This document shows positions 14,201 to 26,200 of a DNA stretch of 64,000 nt, in pieces; the stretch's first letter is position 1; every line of letters begins with the position of its first letter. Made by a program: the position numbers and the translations under genes. This stretch comes from Cepaea nemoralis (taxonomy: Eukaryota; Mollusca; Gastropoda; Stylommatophora; Helicidae): NCBI GenBank assembly GCA_014155875.1, contig JACEFZ010005554.1:1-64000 (forward strand), given 5' to 3'. The notes beneath the pieces are model-generated. The model worked only from the letters and a program-made list of their open reading frames with translations, did no database searches and was not told the DNA's origin.

Positions 14201-17200
14201 AAAAGTTCTTCTTATCAAAGTTCCTCTTATACGAGTTCAAGCATATAGTAATGCATTCACATCAGAAATTCGACACATCTGAGATAGCCTCAAGCGGTTT
14301 GCACTGTATATGAACCAACAGGTGTAGTCATACGAGGGGAAGTCAATAAGTAAGTTACAAATGGCTGTAGAAAAATAACTAAATATGAAAACAACTTGAC
14401 ACCAGTTTATTTTTATACATACATTGTCCCTTTATTTCTTAACATAATTTCCACCAACATTGATGCACTTATCCCATCATATTATCAGTCCTCCCAAACT
14501 GGCTGCATAGAACTGCGTGCTCTGTTTTCTAAACCACGTTTTCATTTCACATTCAACTTCGGCGTCATTCGCGAAATGTCTCCCGCCAAGGTGATTTTTC
14601 AGTGGACCATGTGAGCACCCTATTGCAGATGCTACAGAGTCTGTCATTACTCCCTGTCACATCTAATCATCTCCTCCACCCGCTGCACGGATGCTTCTGT
14701 TGCAATCTCAACAGGACGACCAGATTGGATTTCATCAAAAATTTTAGAGCGTCCTTGAGAAAATGTTTCTACTCAGCTATGCACCGCTTTACGGGACAAA
14801 CATTTGCCAGCATAAACAGGAAGCATTTCCTTATGAATGGCCTTTGCAGGCAGTTCCTTTGCCCACAAAAATGCACAACAGCACGTATCTCTTTGGTTGT
14901 ACACTCCGTGAATAGTCGCCATTTTGTTTATGCACTGCGCATGCGCATGAGACACCTAGCGCCACTTGACAAACTTGGAATATAAAGTTCGATGTTGCTG
15001 TCACCTAATGTCACCTGTAGAAAACACCAACTACATTTACCTGCCATCCCACAGAACTGTGTGACTTACTTATTGACTCGCCCTCATACTAACTGCTACT
15101 TCTTTCATCTTGTGGTTAGCGGGTGGCCACAGTGTCCATCCATTACTTTCTTTGTCTTCCTCTGGTTCTATCTTCAGATCTAGTTTGGTTGTATGCCTTT
15201 TTTTTTTTGAAGCACAATAACTATCATCTGTCAAGACAGCAAGGTGCCAATAAGTAGCCCTGCAAGCATAGGGTACCACAACAATTAGCTCCATTCCTAT
15301 TAAACCAGTGCCAATATTCTTGAAGACAATACAGTAATGTTTTCTGTCGCACTTCGTTTTTCTGTGATGTAGTTACTTGTCTAATCTCAGTAAAGATAAC
15401 CTCAGAGATATCAAGCACATAATTTTCTTAAAATTATCTAGGAAAAGACAGTGCTTCAAATGATCTAGGAAAAAACAGTGCTTCAAATGATTTAGGAAAA
15501 ATCAGTGCTTCAAATTATCTATGAAAAAATGGTGTTTAAAATTATTAGGAAAAAAACAGTGCTTAAAATTATCTAGGAAAAAAACAGTGCTTAAAAGTAT
15601 CTAGGAAACAACAGTGCTTAAAATTATCTAGAAAAAAAAAACAATACTAAAGAAGAAAATTGTCTGCCACATATAATTATTCCTTGACCTAGTGTATGAA
15701 AAAGCCTAACACCTGACACCCTTATGACAGTATCTGTCATGTGATTATCTTTACCTTGAATGTTTTACTTATGGACTGAAGAATATCAGTACAATATGCA
15801 AGGATTAGTAACAGCATGACTTTTTGTCTACATAAAGTTTACCCTGAAAGTGACAAAAATATATAGATTAACTTTATGTATGTTTCAGATAGAAGACAAT
15901 TGTGAAACCTTTGGTACATTCAGAGGACTGATATTGAGAAGTCAACTAGTCACCATGCTGCAAAAGAAGGTGATAAGATGTTTGTAACCTAGCAGGCTTA
16001 TAATTTAGAGTCTTTATGTATAACAGTTATTTAGATGCCAGCTGGAAACTAAGCTGCAAAAGTACGTTTGCAGTTGTTTTTATGTAGTGACATGTTATAA
16101 AGTGAACTACTTGTTTGCAGATCTGGGGATCTCTGTGACAAAGTGGCTAAACCACCAGCCTCATGCTCTGTGACGAAGTGGTTAAACCATCAGCCTCATG
16201 CTCTGTGATGAAGTGGCTAAACCACCAACCTCATGCTCTGTGATGAAGTGGCTAAACCACCAGCCTCATGCTCTGTGACAAAGTGGTTAAACCATCAGCC
16301 TCATGCTCTGTGATGAAGTGGCTAAACCACCAACCTCATGCTCTGTGTTGAAGTGGCTAAACCACCAGCCTCATGCTCTGTGATGAAGTGGCTAAACCAC
16401 CAGCCTCATGCTCTGTGAAAAAGTGGCTAAACCACCAGCCTCATGCTCTGTGAAAAAGTGGCTAAACCACCAGCCTCAGGCTCTGAAAATCATGGGTTCA
16501 TTTCTAGACTCCATCATTCGGTTCATGAATGAAATTTTCTTGAAGACTCCTGGGGCTCATTGCTGGAGCTATGGAGTTTGTGCTCTGTGAAAGGCCTTTA
16601 GCAAGCTGCTCTGTCAAAAGAGATATTGGATAAAACCCGATGCAAAGAAGTCAGCCCTCTTGCTGTAAGCCACTTTTTAAAACATTTGAAGATATGATTA
16701 TATATAATGTTTGCACATGTCTGGTCTGGCACATACATTGGTAACCAAGACTCCAGTTCTATCTGTCATCATATATGTTCATGAAATTGTTATTACTTAT
16801 TTTATTTTTCTTTGCCCAGTCATTAAGCTTTTCACACAGATCTTTCTGTCTTCCTTTGCTTCTGTTGCCTAGTATTTTCTGGCTTAAGGGCAGTTTTTCT
16901 GTTCAATCACTTCTGCTAATATGCCCATTATTTTTATTTGTCTTTTCCTGATGGTTATATCTAGTAACACCTGCAGCTTAAAAATACCTCATTATTTGTT
17001 TTCTTCATTGTTCACAGTTTTCTCAAAATTCTTCTCTAATACCACTTTTTTCATTTCATTATACATTTTTTAGCATTTGTATCTGTACATAAGAACAGAC
17101 CACACATAACACTTCAGTAATCAGATATTTGCCCATATTCTTCTTCTTCTTCTTCTTCTTCTTTTGTTCTCCTGAAATTAACTGTCTATATCTGCACTGT

Positions 17201-20200
17201 TGTTTCTTGTATAAACTTCATTGTTTTTTATTTTTTTAGTTCACTCAGTGGTCCATAAAGTTTATGTTATGACATAAGCCTGGGTCATTGACAATGAGTT
17301 GAGTGACCGGGCATGAGAAAGAATGGGTGAAAGTGGGAGACAGTAAGGTGAGTGACCTGGCTACGAGTAAAACAATCAACCCTGAGAAATAATATTAATG
17401 GGGCGGTTGTGAGTGGATACCCCTAGGGCGGATGGGGCGAAAGACAGTTGTGTGTTGTGTGAAGTCAGGAGACTTGAAAGTCAGTGAGAGAAGAGACCGA
17501 CTGCGGGTCAGGTCGTTTTAAGGGAGTTGAGTTTTAGATACCGAAGGAGTCGGTAGTCCGGTAGTCGATGGAGAACTGTGTTGTGTGATTTTCCGAGCTG
17601 TGAAGGCAGTCCTAAAACCCAGGGTGGGTTACATAGAGAGCAGAGGCTCCGACCCAGTGGGTGGGTCGTATTGTGGGAGATCCAGCCGTGGATAGTAGCT
17701 GGACTAAATGTCTATGAATTTGAGATTCAGCAGGCCGTGAGAAGGCATTGATGTGTGCGTGTAGAGTTGTGAGGAATATATATATCTCTTCGGTGGATTA
17801 CATTGTGTTCTGGATTTATAAACATGTTCCGTTTGTCCATGTTATTTCTGTAATAAAGGATTATGTGTGCCAACTGAATCTTGTTTAATGACTGGTGAAT
17901 GTGCACTGCGGGGGTGAGTTATATTGCAAGACAGTTAGATATCTCCATTGACACACCAGGAGTATTCGTTACCTAGACAACGACCATCACACGACAATAT
18001 CATGAACATATCATCGTAAGAACTTCGTGATATTATCATCAAGAACGTCGTGTGACATGTTACATTGTTGTTTCTCTAGCCCAAAGGTTTGCCTAGAAAT
18101 GTTGTATTTGGGATGGTCTTGGAGTGTGTGATATTTGTCCTTATAATATTTCTGGTTTTCATGATGCTACTCATTCATTCATAAGAGTCCTTGAACTTGG
18201 TGTATCCTTTATCTTTGTTTCACATATTCCATGAGACATCATTCTATAGCCTTGATATTTAAAAATTATCCTATTTTTGTATGTTTAAATCTTTACTACC
18301 TATTGAGCATTTTAGAATTTGTGCTTTCTTGAAAACTGCCATGCATTAAGTTCTGGTTAAATATAATGATAATGTCTTTATTCACTCTCCTTCGCCACCT
18401 TGTCAAGAGTGATTATAGGCTACTTTCTGACTCTGAAATTAACACACACACACACATGCACTCACGCACATGCTCAGAGACACACACGCATACATTGACT
18501 TGTAGCAGTAATTGAGTATAGTTTGGGATTGCTCACTGTATCAAAGAGTCAGCTAATGAAAGTAGAGTACATACATAATGAAGCTATACGGGTGATCCTA
18601 GGATGCACAAGGGGCATGCCGGCAGTGTGTATGCAGTACAACATATCTTTAGTTACGGACAGGCCGAAGATGCTGCAGGCTAAGTCATATCTCAAAGTGG
18701 CCACAGACAAGGAACACTCTCTGCATGTAGTGCTGGACACAGTTAAGGGTCACAGGCTGATAAGAGACAAATCAATGGATGGCTCAGGCAGAGGACACAA
18801 TCAGAGAAGTATGTAAGCTTGAGAACATTACAAAGGAAAGGAGTGGGTCAGAATGCTAGACGAAAAGTCAGACTTGTGCAGGATTATTATGATAACATTG
18901 AACCGGGAGTGCAGAGGTTGGCCAGCCTGCTGCGCAGAATGGGATATGCAACAATTGATTCACGACAATTCGTGCCCAGGTGATGTATCATTTATCTCTG
19001 TGCTAAGAGGCAAAAGAAATTCCTGTGGGATTCATAGCGATGGTTATGGACAGTTTTTAATGCAGGAGAGCCTGACAAATGATACCAGAAATATAGTGTG
19101 AGAATGAAGGTAGAGGCAGTCACTGCAGCATTTAGCTGGCTTGAGGACAAACAGCACACTCATGTTGTGATTGTAACAGACTCACAGAGCATGCTTGCTT
19201 GTGTTCGTTGGCTTGAGCTCCAGCGCGAAGTCCTGTATGTCGGATGAAGGCATCCTATTGTCCAACATCAGTGTGATGTCATACAGGACCTGAGGTTTGT
19301 GTGAGTATATATGCTGAGTGGCATGCTTTATGCAGAGTGGCATGCTTCAATTAAAACATCAAAATAGATAGCATCCATTGTATCTTTTATTCAGAACATG
19401 CTGGTGTGATGGACAATGAGCAGGTGGACAGATTGGCTGGGTCATCACTGCTGGGTGAGGTAATGGTACATGATAAAGCAGATGTGGGCAGGAACCTTTG
19501 GAATCGTGTGAATAGTGTGGAAAAACAGATAAATCATCATGGCCTGGAGAGAATGGTGTGGTAGGGAGTAACCAGAGGATCTCAAATGACACTCAGTACT
19601 TTGAGGAAAGGCCAATGGACACACATTATCAGACCGCATCTGGTACCGTTAATATTGGGACTCTTCAGGGCATCTTCCATCAGATGTTGTATAGGAAGTC
19701 TAGTTGTAGGCAGTCATGACGAGAGGATGTGGAATTGTAGGCAGTCATGACGAGAGGATGTGGAGTTGTAGGCAGTCATGGCGAGAGGATGTGGAGTTGT
19801 AGGCAGTCATGACGAGAGGATGTGGAGTTGTAGGCAGTCATGACGAGAGGATGTGGAGTTGTAGGCAGTCATGACGAGAGGATGTGGAGTTGTAGGCAGG
19901 TCAGGTGCTGGTGGGAACGTGCATACCGCACTAATGTGCTGACGTAGCCATTGCTGATGCTGCTGTTGTCAATAAAGTTTGTTGTTCACCTGTGATGCAA
20001 CTGTGTCAACTGATTTATAGAGTAATCATATACTCTAGCAGTACCCCTAACAGCTCGCTGGCACCGATCCATCATGTCCCATGCCGATAAGTGTGGGCGG
20101 TCATGTTCTGCCATCTCATTCGATCACCAGAGTTGTAGATCAGTTTCGTGTTCCTTTCTCCACCATTCCCACTTACCTATATATTACATTGTGGTATTTC

Positions 20201-23200
20201 TTTCTTCTTAGTGACGACCATAATCTTTCTCTTCTTACAATTTATATCTAACCCTAGTTTTTCACTGTGTGCAATAACCATATCTACAAATGTTGCAGAT
20301 CCTGCTCATTGTCTGCAATCAATACTGTATCATCCACATATCTAATATTTTTTTTATCTTACATCCCCCAATGGTGATTCCTCTCATATCTTCTAAATTT
20401 CTAAAAATATTTTCACTGTAAAGGGAAATCCATGTCACATACCTCTCTTGATAGGCTGATATTGACCTACTTCATTATAAATCTTTATGGCAGCTTGTTG
20501 TTTCCAATATGTTTCTTTTACAAGTCTAAGGTCTTTCCCATCAATTTGTAGATCTGCAAGCATCTTCATCATGTTGACATGTCTTACTTTATCAAAAACC
20601 TTTGCGTGGTCAATAAAGCAAAGATGCAGGGCTTTATTTACTTCTATAGAACGCTCAATTAATGTTCTCAGCATAGACCCAGCAATTACTGTACTCTATG
20701 AACCAACATTGTTCTTTTCCTATTTGGGGTTGTATTTTCTTCCAAACTCTTTGCGTGATGATTCTTAGCAAAATTTTTTGATGTGGCTCATCATACTAAC
20801 TGTTCGAAATTGATCACATTCCAAGGCTCCTGATTTCTTTGGGATTGCAATAAATATAGAATTACATAATTCAAAACATGGATATGCATGTTGTTTGTCA
20901 ATCTAGAATGATGATGACCATTCATTTCATCCAGCGGGGTTGAAAGTATGGAGCCGTGAGTTCTAAGATGGCTGGTAAGGCCTATTCTGGCTCGAAACGT
21001 TCTTTGACAGTGTGGGCAAAGAATGCTTGATGATTCAGGAGGAGTATCTCCTGCAGTGATTTTTCTGTCCAGCCTTTTTTTCACAGCTCTTGCAGTCCTG
21101 TTTGCTTCACAAATGATTGCATCCTTGCATAATGATGTACTCCACAAATTTCGGTCTTTGGCAGCAGTCTCCCAAGTGTCATGATGAATTCCAAAAGCCT
21201 TTAGTGACATCTTCAGAGTGTCTTTAAAGCGTTTCCTCTGACCGCCTTGGGAGCATTTACCACAACACAGCTTGCCATACAAAATTTGTTTAGGGAGCAT
21301 GTGATCTGATTCTTCATTAGTAGAGTGTGGATACTGGGCATGGATGCTTTTTCTAGGACTTCAGTGTCTGGTATCTTGTCTTGCCATTTCGTCTTCAATA
21401 GCTTCCTATAAGGCAGACTGTGTGGAAGAGGTTTAATTTCATTGCATGTCACTGGTAAACAGTCCGGGTTTCACAAGCATACAGCAGTATGGATAATATG
21501 ATTGTATACGATAGCTTTGAATACTTTCAGCTTTGTTTGCAGGCTTATTCCATTTCTGTTCTGGATGTTCTTGTACAGTCTGCCAAAGGCTGCACTGGCC
21601 TTGGAGATTCTTGCATTCACTTCGTCATCAATTGTAGCAGCTTGGGACACAGTGCTGCCAAGATAGGTGAATTTGTCCATAACACATTCACTTTGATATT
21701 CGGCACGGTGTGATTAATACTTGGAGCTGGCTGGTACATAACTACAGTCTTCTCCAAGTTGATATTGAGTACAAAGTTGGCACAGACATGAGAAAGCTGA
21801 AACATTGTGTTGCATGTCTGCCTCTGAGTTGGCGTATAGAGTGCAATCATCAGCAAACGGGGAGTTCTGTGACAGTGTCACTGGTAGTTTTGGTTTTAGC
21901 TTTCAGCCTTCTGAGATTGAACAATTTTCCATTCATGTGGTAGTTGATGTTTATTCCAATGTTGTTGTTTTCGAAGGCATTTGTCAGCAAAGCTGAAAAC
22001 ATGAGGCTGAACAGTGTTTGTGCCAGGACTTAGCGTTGCTTCACTCCATTGGTGACAGGAAATGGCTCAGACAGGTCACCATTTTCCTGTGCTCTTTATT
22101 GCATACCATCATGAAATATTGATTTCTTTGTGATTGCAGTAAATATAGGATTACATAATTTGAAACAAGGATATGCATACACACAAGTACACACATATAA
22201 TTTGTAAAATTATTATTTTGTTTATTACAGCTGTTCATGGAAAATCCAGGTGTCAATCAGATAATTAACAACTTGAAAACATCGGAATTCAATGAAGCAT
22301 ATCCAAGATACACACCTATACAGGTATGCCATATCTATACAGGTATGTTACCTGTTTGGTATTATGTAGTGTGTGATACATGCGTGAGTGTTTGTGCTTG
22401 TGTGTGTATACAAATATTTGAGTGTGCGTGTGTAAGTAAATGCCTTGTCATTTAATTATGTATTGTTCAACATTTAAATACAAATCTATATAAATAAATA
22501 ACCTGAAATTAAACAAAAAAAATCTCAGGCAAGTTAATAACGGATAACATAATCTTATAGCAATCAATCATGTGCCATGCCAGAAAGCGTGGGTGGTCAT
22601 GACTCGCCATTTCACTCGATCACCAGCATCGTGGATCAGCTCAGTGTTCCTGTCTCATCCATGCCATGTGGCCAAGCCATCCAGGTATTTTCCTCTTGGT
22701 CTTCCTCTTGGTCTGTTCCCTTCGATCTTGCCAGTTGTCACTAAGTATCCAATCCATTTCTTCTCATAACATGTCCAAAAAATTTTGACCGTCTACGTCT
22801 AATTTCTGTAATCAATTTATGATTTTCATTTGTCTCCTGTAGTACTTGGTCATGGTTTTTCTGTCTGTCCATGGTATTCTTTGCATTTTCCTAAAAAAAA
22901 ATAATCTTATAGCATACTCTACGAAAGATCAATGTTTTCTCAGAGCTGCAATAGCACATATATTTATATTGTTTACTGTACATATTTTTGGCTCAGAGCA
23001 CTAACAGGTGGTAAAATGATGAATTTTCCCTGATCACTGTCAATATAGCCATGATTACAGTATTAATGCCAATTGGTCACAAAGTAGTGTTTTGTAAAAC
23101 TTATATTTTGACAATGCTCCACAACTTAGGGTGAACTTTTATTACCCAGGCATGCAGAGAAAAGTCAATGGAAATGTGTAGCAGTGACCTAAGTAGCAGA

Positions 23201-26200
23201 AGACATGAGCCATTGGCAAGACATGGCTGGGAAACTTCAGCACCCGCCTATAATCTGATCAATTTGATAATGATGATGCTGTTTAATGTTGTGTGACACT
23301 TTAGACATTTCATATTATACAGTTGTAACATTGAATCTTCAACAGAAAGTTAGCGTTACACCGATGGAAGAAAATTTCATATTGGATCTGGCACCTTTCA
23401 TGAACCAGTCTCATTATGTTGTACTTGAGGTAATACAATGTTTCTTTATACTAGTTCTTACATAGTTTTAATCTATTGATAAGAAACCTTTCCAGTTTGC
23501 AAAAGATTTTTTCAAACAGCCACAGTTTGTTATCTTCAGAATTGGGAAATAGCAGGCTTCCAGTCGCCAGCATGGCGGTTAGGTGTTGGACTGGTAGTAC
23601 ATGGTTCCGTCACTCTGCTATTGAGTGAGTGCGTGGGCGACACCGTGAGCTGTGAAATTTGCGTGGAATGCTTTTACATTTGTCCTGTACAGTGAACTGC
23701 ATGTTCGGAACAATGGCTACCGGCAGTTGCTGAATTGACTGTTTTGCCCTTTCGGTTCATGAGTGCATTTTTCGGGAGACTCCTGGGAGTCGGCGCTGAA
23801 GCTGCGGAGTTCGTGCTTTGTGCGACACTTTCGGCGGGTCGCCCTGCAGTAAGAGACCGAGCCATGTGAGAAAACCTGGGTCAGTGAGGTCTTTCTGGTG
23901 ACTGCCGAGTCCATTGACGATGAACTGTGGTATTCGTGGATGAATTTTGTGTTGACATTCTGACGGCGGCATTATGCACAGTGTACCTGTGCGGGCTTGT
24001 TGGATTGCCGAGACTCCCGTCTATTCCACTTTTCACATTGGACAGTGGGGGAGCATTTTGTGTGATATTCGCTGGCACGGGAATGGAGCATAATGGGGAC
24101 GACCCGTTGCCGTGAAGTTGGACCCTTGACTAACCAACCAACCAACCAACCAACCAACCAACCAACCAACCAACCAAATAACTGGGAAATAGCATCTAAT
24201 GAATGCTTACTCATATAACCAGAGAGATTGAAGGCCTGTTGTGGCCAGAGGAACTAATGATTAGTTTTAACATTAAGCCTTCATCTTGGGGGGACACTGT
24301 GGCAGTGGCACTGCAAGTCAGCACCCTTTCCTAATGGTGTCCCCTATACAGTGTGTTCACTATGTCCACATGTCCTGAACAGATTGAATTCTGTGTGGGG
24401 GATCAAGGGCATAAACTCAGAATGAAAGAAACTCAATGGAGTCTACATCTCTGAAGTACAAAACTCGTTCAATCTCACCCACTTCAGGCTGATGTTTCTT
24501 CTAATTGTCAAGGGTAAGATATTATTCTCAATCATATTGAGCTGAGTTATGATGTGCTTAATGGAGAACAAGTAGGCTGATAAAATGGTGCAGAAAAGGG
24601 GAATCCATGGGATCTCCAGATATGTTGGACAGGCCACCATGACATGAGAAGTTATCCAGAGAGTGAATGAATCACTGAAAAACGAGAAGTAGGTTGTGAG
24701 CTTTACCAAAGAACGACTACAAGAAACAAAATGGACGTTGCGGCCAAAGCCTTCGTCGGCACAGAACAAACAAACAAAAATAGACTAACAAATACATGAA
24801 AGTATAAATTTCACTTATCTGTGTCCTAGCTTGAACGGCTATCCAAGGATGGAATAAAACAGATGTTGTTGTTAATCCAGAGAGTGAAGGCTGAGAAAAC
24901 AGACCTTCACATAATAAGTCTAGACTTGGCCAGTGCATATGGGTCAGCATCCAACCAGATGCTGTTGTAGGCCTGCAAGATGTACCACATGCCTGAGGAG
25001 ATCACAACACTGCTAAAGCAATACTTCTCCACTTCTCACTTTATGTCTCTACCCCAGTATTCGTGACCAGATGAATTGACCTTCAAGTGGGCATAGCAAT
25101 GATTTGTATGATTTTGCATATGTTCATCATGTCACATGTAATTGTGGATGTGATGCTGTGCACAAGGTCAAAAGCTTTGTAGTGAATGCAGGATATTGCC
25201 ACTGAAAGCTTTCATGGATGACATTACAATCCTGGCACCAGAGGTGAGCCATGCCCGCAACATGCTCCTATGACTAGATAGACTGATTGGCTGGTGTAGG
25301 ATTAAGTTTCAAGCCCAAGAAATCAAGAAGCCTGTTGATTGTGAAGGGCAAGATGGTGACAATCTCATAAATGGTGGCAAAGCAGGAAATCTCCACAGTC
25401 ATGAAGGAACCCATAAAAAATGTTGGTCAAGTGTATGATGCCTCAATGGCAGACAATTGTGCAGTACAGCATATACAGGATATAATGGAAATTGGTCTAG
25501 AAACTGTTGACAAGAACAAACTGATAGGAAAATTCAAGATTTAATGTTTCCATTTTATGTTGAAAATCTCCTAAGCCTTTGCTTATCTACAACTTGGTTG
25601 CCAATTTAAGACAAAATGGTTATACAATCAGACTGTTTGCCACAGAGATAGATGCAAAAGATGTTGTTTCTGATTCTGCATATGATGTGACTAAGCAAAT
25701 GATACTAAAAGGACAGTTGAGTGAGACTGTGAAGAAAGCCTCATGTTGACTATGGAACAACTGGATTGACCAATGGAATGAATCAGCACAGTAAGATGGC
25801 TCTTAGTTCTGCTTTCAGAGCACAGCCTAGTGAGGTTCTCACAACCAAGCCTAGTGAGGTTCTCACAACCAATCTAAGATTTAACACAACTTTCACTGCC
25901 TTGTGCCAGCCCAAAAAGTCATCTTGTCAAGTAGGAGCTTTGCACCTGAGCCGTGGACATTGCAGAGTTGAGACCATCTTACGAGGCAGCAGATACCAGG
26001 ATAGAGAATTGTTGACTGATACAGCCAATCAGTGACAACAGTCATGGCTGGTAGAGCAATATGCTATACAGGGGTTCCTTTCTGCAGCAGAAATAAGGAC
26101 AAGGAGAAGGACCCAACCTGTAAACACAATGGAAATTACCTAGAGGAAGAGCTTACTTTTACCTGGACACATGCAGAAATGTGGCTACTTATGCTGTGGA

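Noticed and set aside
16131..16480. CRISPR-like array
   Set aside because: The 35-bp units are directly contiguous without spacers, in a eukaryotic intron.
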